Both the position numbers and the translations under genes were made by a program. From Bin87 sp965203985 (GTDB lineage Bacteria; Chloroflexota; Dehalococcoidia; Lucifugimonadales; UBA3495), in the NCBI GenBank assembly GCA_965203985.1, contig CBDBDS010000010.1, forward strand, positions 310,001-374,000: 64,000 bases of DNA, given 5' to 3'. This document shows, one piece after another, positions 42,949 through 52,168 of this stretch; position 1 is the stretch's first letter; every line of letters begins with the position of its first letter. The notes beneath the pieces are model-generated. The model made no database searches, had not been told where the DNA came from, and saw only the letters and a list, made by a program, of their open reading frames with translations.

Positions 42949-45900
42949 TCACATACCCGTTCTTCAAATCCCACGCCGCCGCGTCGTGACCCCGCTCACC
43001 CGGCGATCCATACCCGCCGCCGCCCGAGGACAGGCAGAAGATGTGGTCGCCGGGGTTGACGACTACGCCCACCTCCTTGGAGCCCAGGACGCGCTCCGTC
43101 CCGTTGTTGATGATCTTGTAGTGGTGCGGCAGGCCGTCCGTCGCGCCGAAAAGCCCGAAAGGCGGCACCACAATGCCGTCGCCGGCGGTGTTGAGCAGAG
43201 CCGGGCCTTCCCCTTCGTAGATCAGATCGCACACCGCGCCCAGGCCGCCGCGCCATTGCCCCACGCCTCCAGAGTCGGGGCGCAGTTCGTGACGCAGGAC
43301 GAACAGCGGGAACCGCTCCTCCGTCACCTCGATGCTGGGCGACCGGATGCCTCCGGCCACGTTGATCTCGCCCACGTTGGACCACCCATCGAAGCCTGCC
43401 GAGGCTCCGCCGCCGCCCCGGGCCAGGAAGAAGTGCCAGATGAACTGACGGCCGGTCCTCGGGTCCTTGCCGGTGATGGCGTAGCGCAGCCGGCGGGAGA
43501 ACCCGGCGGACACGGCGCTGGGAATCGCCGGGGCCAGCGCCTTGAACACCGCTTCCACCACCTCTTCGGCACAGTGGTTGGTGCTCATGCACACTGGCGC
43601 CGGCGGGTTGGCGTTGACCACCAGGCCGCGTGGGGCGATGATTTGCACGGGCCGCATGGAGCCCTCGTTACGGGCCACGTCCATGGGGGCCAGGTACATG
43701 ATGGCGGCGTGGGCCAGCGACCGCGTGTTGGCGTAGGCGCTGTTGATGAACCCCTCCACCTGCGGGCTGGACTCGCTGAGGTCAATGGTCATCGAGTCGC
43801 CGGCGATGGTGACCTTGGCCCGGATGGGCACCAGCTTGCTGTCGAAACCGTCGTCGTCCACGAACGATTCGCCGTGGTAAACGCCGTCGGGCCAGCCCGA
43901 TACGAACTGGCGAACCTGCCGCTCGGTGGCGTTTAGTATCTCGGCGACCACGGCCATCAGGCGGTCTGCGCCGTACTCGGTCAGCAGATCGCCAATCCGG
44001 CGGGCGGCCAGCATCACTGAGCCGATCTGCGCGTTCAGGTCGCCCAGGAAGTTCTCCGATTGCCGGACGTTGGCCGCCATCATCTGGAGCAGGTCGTTTC
44101 GAGGCGCTCCCCGGTCGTAGAGCCGCAGCGGTGGTATCCGGAGACCCTCCTGGAAGATCTCGTTGGCGCCGGGGTTGTATCCGCCGTGAGTGCCGCCGCC
44201 CACGTCGCTGTGGTGCGCGCGGTTGACGCCGTAAAACAGCAACCGCCCCTCGTGGAACACGGGCCGGATAATGGTGATGTCCGGCAGGTGGCTACCGCCG
44301 AAGTAGGGGTCGTTCAGGATGAACAGGTCGCCCTCGTAGATGTCGTCGCCGAAGTAGTCGCGAACCGCGGCGCCGGCCACGGGCAGCGCGCTGATGTGCA
44401 CCGGAATGCCCTCGCCCTGGGCCACCAGTTGGCAGTCGCCATCGAGGATCGCGGTGGAAAAGTCCCGGCTGGAGTTGAGGATTTGGGACATGGCCGTGCG
44501 CAGCATCGCCTCGGTCATCTCCTGGGCGATAGACTCCAGGCGGTGCTCGACCACTGCCAGGGTGATCGGGTCGGCCTCTGTGGAATCGGCCTCACCATCC
44601 GCACCCGACTCGACGGCTTCCAGGTTGATCGTCAGCTCGACTCCGCCCATCACGTCCACCCTGGCGTGGTCGCCCGGCGATACCAGGATCGTGGTGAAAT
44701 CCGATTCCAGGATTGCGGGGCCGGGTATTTCCGCTCCCGCCGGCAGTTGATCGGCGGCGTAGGTGGGAGCGTCGAGCCACTCGCCGATATAGACGCGGCG
44801 GGAACCGATGGGCGCCGCCGCATCCCCGACCCCCGGTTGGTCCAGCTGGGCGATGCGGGGCAGCTTGCCGATGGCCGCCACCCGCAGGGTGACCAGCCGC
44901 ACCTCCTGGTCCTGCTGGTTGTAGGAAAAGAGCTCCTGATAGCGTTGGTGGAAGTTATCGGTCAGCAGGCCGACGAACTCAGCATCGGGCAGGGCCGGAT
45001 CGGGCAGCGGCACGGTGACCTCGTAGATTTGGTCCAGGTATCGCATGTCGGCCGAGTACTGGATCTCCACCGCGTCGGGGACCACGCCTTGCTCCAGAAG
45101 TTTCTCCTGCCCCTGCGTCCCCAATTCGCCCAGGATGGCTCGGAGTTCGTTCAAATCCAGCCGGTCCAGGCTCACCGGATAGGAGCGGAAGAAATCGTAC
45201 TTGACGTCGGTGTTCAGCATCCCGTAGGCGGACAGCACCGGAGCCGACGCCGGTATGTAAACCTTGGCCACCTGCAACTGCCGGGCCACCTCTGCGGCAT
45301 GGAGGCCCGACGCGCCGCCAAATCCCATGATGGTGAATTCCCGGGGGTCAACCCCCCGCTGCACGGACATCAGCCTGATGCCCTCGGCAATGGTGGTGCA
45401 CACCACCTTGTACACGCCGAACGCAGCCTCGGCATCGGAAAGGCCGAGCGGCGAACCGACGTTGTCCGCTATGGCCCGCATGGCTGCTTCGGTATCGAGG
45501 CTGGCCCGACCGCCGAGGAAATTCCTTGCATCCAGGTAGCCGAGCGCCAGGCTCGCATCGGTTACGGTAGGATCGACACCGCCCTTGCCGTAGCCGGCCG
45601 GGCCTGGATCCGCGCCGGCGCTGTCGGGGCCGACGTGGAGGATGCCGCCGTCGTCCACCCGGGCGATACTGCCGCCGCCGGCCCCCAGGGTGTGGATGTC
45701 GATCATCGGAGCGGCGATCTTCCAGCCGGCCTCGAATTTCTCGTTGGTAATGTGGGGGACCCCGTTCTCGATCAGCGAAATGTCGGTGCTGGTGCCGCCC
45801 ATGTCGAACGCGATGATTTTCGGTTCATCCAGCAACTGCCCCAGATAGGCGGCGGCGCTGACGCCTCCGGCCGGGCCGGACAGGATCGCCCGTACTGCCA

Positions 45901-46669
45901 TGCGGCTGGAGTCGTCGATTGGAGCCACCCCGCCGTTGGACTGCATGATCAGCACGTCGTTGAGCTGCTGGTACGATTCGAACCGCTCCGCCAGATTTGC
46001 GAGATAGCGGCTGAATACCGGTCCAACGTAGGAGTTGATCACCGTGGTACTGAGCCGGTCGAATTCCTTGATCTGGGGAATCACTTCGTGGGACAGGGAG
46101 GCGTACACATCGGGAAACCTGCCGCGGATGATTTCGGCGGCCCGCCGCTCGTGGGCCGGGTTGAGGTACGAGAACAGGAAACAAACCGCCAGCGCCTCGG
46201 CGCCTTCCTGGATCAGGTAGTCGAGCCGTTCCAGAAGCGCGGCCTCATCGAGAGGGACTTCGACGTGACCGTTAGCGCGTATCCGCTCCGGAACACCAAC
46301 CCGCAGGTAGCGGGCGGCCAGCGGTTCCACGGGAGTCATTCGCAGGTTGTACCGGTCTTCTTTGAGCCCTTCCCGCATCTCCAGGAGGTCGCGAAAGCCG
46401 TCGGTGGTGAGCAGGCCGACCGTGGCGCCCTTCCTTTCCACCAGGGTATTGGTGGCGACGGTCGAGCCATGGATCACCAGGTCAGTGTTGCCCAGGAACT
46501 GCTCCAGCGGCAGATCGTATGCGGCCGCGGCCTCGCGCAATCCCGTCATAACTCCCAACGAAGGGTCGTCGGGCGTGGTTTGAGTCTTGAAGTAGCGCGG
46601 TTGCCCGGTCTCGCCCGAAACGACAAAGTCTGTAAAAGTGCCTCCGACGTCTATCCCGATCTTGTACAC
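42941..46669 (-). CDS. Hydantoinase/5-oxoprolinase, fused A and B subunits
   Basis: ATP-dependent opening of a cyclic imide/lactam such as 5-oxoproline or an N-substituted hydantoin. Residues 1 to about 690 are the HyuA/OplA ATPase part (YKIGIDVGGTFTDFV, then GGVAPIDDS and AFDMGGTSTDISL). Residues about 697-1242 are HyuB/OplB, beginning DPITLAVVEHRLESIAQEM. In most bacteria these are two genes; here an Asp/Glu-rich linker joins them, as in eukaryotic OPLAH. The GTG at 46669 follows AGGAGGCCGCAG, so the upstream ATG at 46786 is rejected. It is divergent from the aminotransferase. Confidence 0.92.
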   Translation of the reverse strand: MYKIGIDVGGTFTDFVVSGETGQPRYFKTQTTPDDPSLGVMTGLREAAAAYDLPLEQFLGNTDLVIHGSTVATNTLVERKGATVGLLTTDGFRDLLEMREGLKEDRYNLRMTPVEPLAARYLRVGVPERIRANGHVEVPLDEAALLERLDYLIQEGAEALAVCFLFSYLNPAHERRAAEIIRGRFPDVYASLSHEVIPQIKEFDRLSTTVINSYVGPVFSRYLANLAERFESYQQLNDVLIMQSNGGVAPIDDSSRMAVRAILSGPAGGVSAAAYLGQLLDEPKIIAFDMGGTSTDISLIENGVPHITNEKFEAGWKIAAPMIDIHTLGAGGGSIARVDDGGILHVGPDSAGADPGPAGYGKGGVDPTVTDASLALGYLDARNFLGGRASLDTEAAMRAIADNVGSPLGLSDAEAAFGVYKVVCTTIAEGIRLMSVQRGVDPREFTIMGFGGASGLHAAEVARQLQVAKVYIPASAPVLSAYGMLNTDVKYDFFRSYPVSLDRLDLNELRAILGELGTQGQEKLLEQGVVPDAVEIQYSADMRYLDQIYEVTVPLPDPALPDAEFVGLLTDNFHQRYQELFSYNQQDQEVRLVTLRVAAIGKLPRIAQLDQPGVGDAAAPIGSRRVYIGEWLDAPTYAADQLPAGAEIPGPAILESDFTTILVSPGDHARVDVMGGVELTINLEAVESGADGEADSTEADPITLAVVEHRLESIAQEMTEAMLRTAMSQILNSSRDFSTAILDGDCQLVAQGEGIPVHISALPVAGAAVRDYFGDDIYEGDLFILNDPYFGGSHLPDITIIRPVFHEGRLLFYGVNRAHHSDVGGGTHGGYNPGANEIFQEGLRIPPLRLYDRGAPRNDLLQMMAANVRQSENFLGDLNAQIGSVMLAARRIGDLLTEYGADRLMAVVAEILNATERQVRQFVSGWPDGVYHGESFVDDDGFDSKLVPIRAKVTIAGDSMTIDLSESSPQVEGFINSAYANTRSLAHAAIMYLAPMDVARNEGSMRPVQIIAPRGLVVNANPPAPVCMSTNHCAEEVVEAVFKALAPAIPSAVSAGFSRRLRYAITGKDPRTGRQFIWHFFLARGGGGASAGFDGWSNVGEINVAGGIRSPSIEVTEERFPLFVLRHELRPDSGGVGQWRGGLGAVCDLIYEGEGPALLNTAGDGIVVPPFGLFGATDGLPHHYKIINNGTERVLGSKEVGVVVNPGDHIFCLSSGGGGYGSPGERGHDAAAWDLKNGYVTI

Positions 46670-46853
46670 CTGCGGCCTCCTGACACTGCTGACGGCGACT
46701 ATTCCTGACCGGCAGCATGATACGCCATGTCGGTAGCTATCCGTACCGGATGGTCCGGCTTTCGACCAGAAATGCGTTCTCCGCAACCGTCATGGTGCGG
46801 AAAATCGGGGTACTGCGGATTGCCGTGGAGCCACACGGGGCCCGCCAGAGGGT

Positions 46854-46863
46854 TTGCTATACT
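46854..46863 (+). promoter_or_regulatory. Extended -10 promoter for the class IV aminotransferase
   Basis: TG-C-TATACT (TATACT at 46858-46863) stands 20 bp before the ATG, with no -35 match at normal spacing. The leader would be about 15 bases, just enough for the AAAGGAGG site. Confidence 0.6.
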
Positions 46864-46883
46864 GGCGCGAAAGGAGGCGGATC

Positions 46884-47789
46884 ATGGCGGATTACACTGC
46901 ATATTTCAACGGCGATTGGGTGCCCTTCAGCCAGGTCAAGATCGACCCCATGGACCGGGGCTTCATTGTGGGCGACGTGATCTTCGACGTGGCCCGCACC
47001 TTCAACGGCAAGAGCTTCCGTATGGAGCAGCACATCGACCGGCTCTACCGCTCACTCAAGTACGTCCGGATTGACCCCGGACTCTCCCCGCGAGAGATGT
47101 ACGACATCAGCGAGGAAGCGATCGCCCGCAACGAACATTTTCGAGAAGAGGCGGGAGATTTCACCATAACCCAGTTCATTACTCGTGGTCCGGGAAACTG
47201 GTCCCGCGACGCCGGGCCTCCCACAGTTTGCGTGAAGATTTCGGCGGCGGCCTTCGGACGCTACGCAAAGCTGTACCAAGACGGAGCCCACGGCGTAATT
47301 ACTCGTACCCGGAGCTATCCGGTCGATGCGCTCGACCCGAAGGTCAAACACTACAGCCGCATGAACTTCAACCTGGCCGACCTGGAAGCGGCGGACGTGG
47401 ACCCTGAGGGCTGGCCCATCCTCACGGACTCCGAAGGAAACCTGACCGAAGGGACAGGCTACAACGTTTTCCTGGTCACTGACGGAGTGATCCGCACGCC
47501 GGGGGACCGCAACATCCTCCAGGGGATCTCCAGGGGGATGGTGTTCGACCTGGCAGAGCAACTTGAGATTCCCCTGGTGGAGGAAGATCTCCAACCATAT
47601 GACATGTACACCGCCGACGAAGCCTTCTTCTCCAGCACCACCCCATGCGTGCTGCCGGTAACCGTCGTGGATAAGAGGGATATCGGAGACGGACGGCCCG
47701 GGCCGATAGTCCAGCAACTCCTGTCCGCGTGGAGTGAGGTCGTCGGGTTGGACATCGTCGACCAAATGGCCCGGTTCGACCGGGGCTAG
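46884..47789 (+). CDS. Class IV aminotransferase (branched-chain/D-amino-acid type)
   Basis: Fold-type IV PLP enzyme of 301 residues. The N-terminal MDRGFIVGDVIFD block, the PLP-binding Lys in DPKVKHYSRMN, and NLTEGTGYNVF with the Glu that contacts the cofactor are present. Members include branched-chain aminotransferase, D-alanine transaminase and 4-amino-4-deoxychorismate lyase; the usual KSLNYL after the Lys is HYSRMN, so it is not a typical IlvE. ATG 46884 has AAAGGAGGCGGATC upstream. It lies divergent from the hydantoinase gene, hinting at amino acid turnover. Confidence 0.88.
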   Translation: MADYTAYFNGDWVPFSQVKIDPMDRGFIVGDVIFDVARTFNGKSFRMEQHIDRLYRSLKYVRIDPGLSPREMYDISEEAIARNEHFREEAGDFTITQFITRGPGNWSRDAGPPTVCVKISAAAFGRYAKLYQDGAHGVITRTRSYPVDALDPKVKHYSRMNFNLADLEAADVDPEGWPILTDSEGNLTEGTGYNVFLVTDGVIRTPGDRNILQGISRGMVFDLAEQLEIPLVEEDLQPYDMYTADEAFFSSTTPCVLPVTVVDKRDIGDGRPGPIVQQLLSAWSEVVGLDIVDQMARFDRG

Positions 47790-47896
47790 GAGGGCGTCAA
47801 ACTTCTCAGCCGCCGCCCCGTTTGGATGGACGACGGTCCAGACTGTTGCATTGACCGGACCAACGCAACCAACACCCGCGCACCGGAGTGAAACCA

Positions 47897-48922
47897 ATGA
47901 AATTCGGCATTATGGCCATGCCCCAGCATCCGTCAACGGACTCGGCGACCCAGCGATTCCATGAAACCGTGGAGTTGACGCGGTTGGCCCGGGACGCTGG
48001 GTTCAGTTCTATCGCGTGCGGCCAGCACTTCCTTTCGCCGCCGTACCAGAACCTCCAGAGCATCCCGCTGTTGGCCCGGTTGGCCGCAGATTCCGGGGAC
48101 ATGCAATTGGTGTTGTCCATCCTGCTGCTGCCCTTGTACTCCCCGGCCGACGTGGCGGAAACGGTGGCAACGCTGGACGTGATCAGCGAGGGCCGCGTAG
48201 TGCTGGGCGTGGGCCTGGGTTACCGCGACATTGAGTACCAGGCGTTCAACGTGGAACGGCGACATCGGGTCGGGCGATTCCTGGAAAGTCTGGAACTCGT
48301 TCGCCGGTTGTGGACCGAAGACGAGGTCACTTTCCACGGCCGACACTTCAGCCTGGACAACGCGACCTGTGCCATCCGGCCGGTGCAACAACCGCATCCC
48401 CCGATATGGGTAGCGGCCAATTTCGACACGGTGGTGCGCCGGGCCGGCGAACTCGGCCTGCCCTGGTTCGTCAACCCGCACGCCACCCTGGCCACGCTGG
48501 AAAGGCAGACCGCCATCTACAAGGAGGGCCTCGAGGCAGGCGGTCAGGAGATGCCGGCCGAAATGCCCATCATCAAAGAGATGCACATCGCGCCGACCCA
48601 CGAAGAAGCGGTCCGGAATGCCCAGCCCTACATGGAAGCCAAGTATCAGGCCTACGCCGACTGGGGACAGGACAAGGCACTGCCCGGCGAGGAGGACTTC
48701 CGCATCCCCTTTGAGGAATTGGCGCGCGACCGGTTCATCCTCGGTAGCGGCGAAGAAGTGATCCAACAGATCGAAGACCATCACCAGCGGGTGGGGGCCA
48801 ATCACTTCATGTTCCGGATCTGGTATCCGGGCATGGATGCCCGGATGGCGATGCGTGTCGTGGAGCAGATGGGCGACAGCGTGATTCCGTATTTCGAAAG
48901 CCGATACGGAGTTGAGAACTGA
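47897..48922 (+). CDS. LLM-class flavin-dependent oxidoreductase
   Basis: Luciferase-like TIM-barrel monooxygenase, 341 residues, using FMN or F420. Conserved blocks: MKFGIMAMP at the start, AGFSSIACGQHF, PLYSPADVAETVATLDVISEGRVVLGVGLGY, and WVAANFDTVVRRAGELG. ATG 47897 with CGGAG eight bases upstream is preferred over GTG 47888, which would place the site inside the start. Substrate unknown; relatives act on alkanesulfonates, alkanes and nitrogen heterocycles. Confidence 0.9.
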   Translation: MKFGIMAMPQHPSTDSATQRFHETVELTRLARDAGFSSIACGQHFLSPPYQNLQSIPLLARLAADSGDMQLVLSILLLPLYSPADVAETVATLDVISEGRVVLGVGLGYRDIEYQAFNVERRHRVGRFLESLELVRRLWTEDEVTFHGRHFSLDNATCAIRPVQQPHPPIWVAANFDTVVRRAGELGLPWFVNPHATLATLERQTAIYKEGLEAGGQEMPAEMPIIKEMHIAPTHEEAVRNAQPYMEAKYQAYADWGQDKALPGEEDFRIPFEELARDRFILGSGEEVIQQIEDHHQRVGANHFMFRIWYPGMDARMAMRVVEQMGDSVIPYFESRYGVEN

Positions 48923-48930
48923 CTCCGCGG

Positions 48931-48960
48931 TTGACTGTGCCAACCGGCCGTCCATATACT
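48931..48960 (+). promoter_or_regulatory. Sigma70-type promoter for the yvcK-glmS run
   Basis: TTGACT (48931-48936), 18-bp spacer, TATACT (48955-48960), 31 bp before the ATG. Confidence 0.75.
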
Positions 48961-48991
48961 GCTATGGGCCCACACTCGGCGAAAAGGCGAC

Positions 48992-50116
48992 ATGCCTGTA
49001 ACCTCGGCGGGTGCCGGCCGTATGCCGATGAGCAATAAGAAAATCGTCGTAGTCGGCGGCGGTACTGGCAACCATACCACCCTGACCGGCCTGCGATCCC
49101 GTGAATGCGATGTTACGGCGATCGTCGCAATGACCGATAGCGGCGGAAGCAGTGGCCGTCTGCGCGAGGAGATGGGACACCTGCCGCCCGGGGATCTGCG
49201 CCGATGCCTGATGGCCCTGGCTTCCGACTCCGCCGAATCCAACCTGATGCGCCGGTTGTTCGATTTCCGTTTTTCCACCGGCGACGGGTTGAACGGACAC
49301 AGCTTCGGCAACCTGCTGCTGGCTGCGCTGACCGAGGTCACCGGAGACACCATCACTGCGATAGATGAGGCGGCACGCATCCTCGGCATCAGCGGCGCGG
49401 TGTTACCGGTCACCCTGACACGGTCCACTCTGTGCGCCCGGCTGGTGGACGGATCCGAGTTGATCGGCGAATCGGCCATCGATCTGCGTAGCGATAACCT
49501 GGACGTCGCAATCGACTACATTTACTTGGACCCAAAGGCCTATGTGTATCCGCCGGTTCTGGACGCTGTAGCTGAAGCCGACGCCATCATACTTGGACCG
49601 GGCGACATCTACACCAGCGTGCTGCCGAACCTGTTGGTAGAGGACGTGGCGCAGGCGATCAATGATTCCGATGCCATCAAGGTCCACGTGTGCAACCTGA
49701 TGACCAAGCCCAACGAGAGCGCCGGGTTCCGCACATCCGATTTCCTGGCTCTCCTGATGGAATACCTGGGCACTAGCCAACCATTGGATTTCCTGCTGGT
49801 CAACAACACGCCGGTCCCGCCGCGGCTGCTGGAGCGCTACGCCGCGGAAGGCCAGCACCCGGTCGCTGTGGATGAGTCGGCCTCCCTGACCATGGTCGGG
49901 CGAGTAGTAGACCGGCCGCTGCTGGCGCCCGGAGTGTTCATCCGACACAGCCCAACCGCCCTGGCAGAAGCGATAATGGACCTGGTCGACTCCGTGGACC
50001 GGGAGCCCCGCTATGCGGTTTCGCCGTCGCTGGTGTTTGACTGCGACGACCTCGGCGACGTGCTGGCGCCTGAAGAAACCATGACGGTCGCTCGCGCCAA
50101 CGCCGACGGCGACTGA
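48992..50116 (+). CDS. yvcK: Gluconeogenesis factor YvcK/CofD-like family protein
   Basis: A 374-residue UDP-sugar-binding protein of the YvcK family, needed in other bacteria for growth on gluconeogenic carbon and for cell-wall precursor balance. The N-terminal KIVVVGGGTGNHTTLTGL, AMTDSGGSSGRLREE and GHSFGNLLLAALTE blocks are diagnostic, as are LGPGDIYTSVLPNLLV and MTKPNESAGF. The N-terminus is uncertain (ATG 48992, 49022 or 49028). It lies 17 bp before glmS, a setting that fits sugar-nucleotide metabolism. Confidence 0.9.
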   Translation: MPVTSAGAGRMPMSNKKIVVVGGGTGNHTTLTGLRSRECDVTAIVAMTDSGGSSGRLREEMGHLPPGDLRRCLMALASDSAESNLMRRLFDFRFSTGDGLNGHSFGNLLLAALTEVTGDTITAIDEAARILGISGAVLPVTLTRSTLCARLVDGSELIGESAIDLRSDNLDVAIDYIYLDPKAYVYPPVLDAVAEADAIILGPGDIYTSVLPNLLVEDVAQAINDSDAIKVHVCNLMTKPNESAGFRTSDFLALLMEYLGTSQPLDFLLVNNTPVPPRLLERYAAEGQHPVAVDESASLTMVGRVVDRPLLAPGVFIRHSPTALAEAIMDLVDSVDREPRYAVSPSLVFDCDDLGDVLAPEETMTVARANADGD

Positions 50117-50133
50117 CCCTTCGGATCGCAGGT

Positions 50134-51994
50134 ATGTGCGGAATCGTCGGATACGTCGGCGACCGGCCTGCATGGCCCTTGGTAGTCGAAGGACTGCGCC
50201 GCCTGGAGTACCGGGGATACGACAGCGCCGGCGTGGCTGTGCTTGGCCCCGAGTCCGGGTTGCAACTGCGGAAGACCGTCGGACGGGTGCTGGGGTTGCT
50301 CCACGATCCGGATTGCCCGGCTCCAAATGGTTCCGCCGGGCTCGGTCACACCCGCTGGGCCACCCACGGCCGTCCCTCGGAAGCCAACGCCCATCCGCAC
50401 ACCGATTGCACCGGCCAGATTGCCATCGCGCACAACGGCATCGTCGAAAATCACGTCGAACTCAGGGCGGATCTCCGGCGCAAGGGCCACAGGTTCAAGT
50501 CGGAGACGGACACCGAGGTCATTTCGCATCTGATCGAGGATGCGATGGATGACGGACTCAGCCTGCCGGCTGCGATGCTGCACATGAGCGCAAAGGTGCA
50601 GGGACCCCAGGCTATCGTAGCGGTGCACGATGGCGACCACGACAACCTGTGTGCCCTGAAACTCGGCAGCGCCGGCGGAGTCGCAGTCGCCTACCACGAC
50701 GGCCAAGGCATCGTGTCCAGTGATCTGCCGGCGCTGTTGCCCATCGTTGGCCGGGGCGGACACCTTCCAGTGGGATTTCTCGACGACGGCGAAGTTGCGG
50801 TGGTGACTCGGCAGGGCGTCGCTTTCCTGGACCGGCATGGCTGCCCGATCGACAAACCGATGCTCCATGTCGACCTGGACGATGTGCTGGTGGAGCGGGG
50901 CGGTTTTCGGCATTTCATGCTCAAGGAGATCATGGAGCAGCCCCAGGCGGTAACCGCCGCCCTGCGGGATCGCGTGGACTTTGGGCCGGGGACTGGTGAC
51001 GTTGCCCGACCTGGCCGTAACCGATAGAGATCTCTCCGAGGTGAAGCGCGTCGTCCTGCTCGGGTGTGGCACGAGTTTGAACGCAGCCCACGTGGGGCGG
51101 CACCTCATCGAACGACTGGCCGGCGTTCCGGCGGAAGCCGAGTCCGCCTCCGAGTTTCGTTACCGAGAACTGTTTCTGGATGCGTCCACGCTGGTGGTAG
51201 CCATCGGGCAATCCGGCGAAACCGCCGACACCGTCGCGGCCATGCAGGCAGTCCGGAACTCCGGCGCGCGAATGGTGACCATCTGCAACGCGGCCAACAG
51301 CCAGGCCACCCGTTTGGCCGACCACGCCCTACTGATGGGCTGTGGCGTCGAGGTGGGTGTCGCCAGCACCAAGACCTTCCTGTCCTCGCTGACGCTGTTG
51401 AATCTATTGGCAATTCGATTGGGAACGGCCCGCGGTCATCTGGGGTCCTTGAAGTCCCGGGAACTGGTCGACGGACTGGCCAGGTTGCCGGGATACGTAG
51501 CCGAGGCCCTGGAAGCCGGCGGAGAAGTCGAGCGACTGTCTCGGCTCTACTACGGTAGGGACCATTTTTTGTACCTGGGCCGGGGCATCAACTCCCCCGT
51601 CGCGACCGAGGGAGCGTTGAAGCTCAAAGAGATCAGTTACATCCACGCCGAAGCCTATGCCGCCGGAGAGATGAAGCACGGCCCGATCGCCCTGATTGAT
51701 CACAAGATGCCCACCCTGGCGCTGGCTCCGCGCGACGACCTTTACGACAAGATGGGGAACAACATCCAGGAAGTGAAAGCCAGAGATGGAGAGGTCCTGG
51801 CGGTCCTCTCCCACGGCGACGACAGGCTTTCCGGTTTGGTGGATCACGCGATGTTCATTCCGGAAACCCCGGAAAATCTGACGCCATTGGTCGCCACGTT
51901 GCCGCTGCAACTGTTCGCCTACCACATCGCGGTCCGGCGGGGCTGCGACGTCGATCAGCCTCGCAACCTGGCGAAATCCGTCACCGTCGAGTAG
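50134..51994 (+). pseudogene. glmS: Glutamine-fructose-6-phosphate aminotransferase with an apparent one-base frameshift
   Basis: Makes glucosamine-6-phosphate from fructose-6-phosphate and glutamine. The N-terminal glutaminase domain (nucleophile Cys2 in MCGIVGY, with HTRWATHG and AHNGIVEN) runs in one frame. The two sugar-isomerase domains (GCGTSLNAAHVG, ASTKTF, EAYAAGEMKHGPIAL, closing LAKSVTVE) are in the next frame. The frames meet near 50985, between QPQAVTAALRDRV and VTLPDLAVTD. Removing one G from the GGGG run at 50988-50991 restores FGPGLVTLPDL and a protein of about 619 residues, near the usual 610. Everything else is conserved, so this may be a sequence error, a recent mutation or recoding. 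Confidence 0.85.
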
Positions 51995-52168
51995 CGCTTC
52001 GGCGGCCGGGTGACCTGCCATCCGCGGCAAAAAGCGCCAGCCCACGCCACCTATCCCCCGACCTCTGCTGTATCATGATATGGTCGCGGGTCACCCCAGC
52101 GGGACGTTAGGCCAACCCAGCGTGTGATCTTCCAGGACCTGCGGCACTCCAACAGGAGCCTCATCGAA

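Noticed and set aside
44060..46708. 882-codon plus-strand frame opposite the hydantoinase fusion
   Set aside because: Long only because rare stop codons are avoided on the complement of high-GC coding sequence; no domain is recognisable.
50970..51010. Programmed ribosomal frameshift in glmS
   Set aside because: No recognised slippery heptamer plus downstream structure, and glmS is not known to be recoded. A homopolymer indel is simpler.
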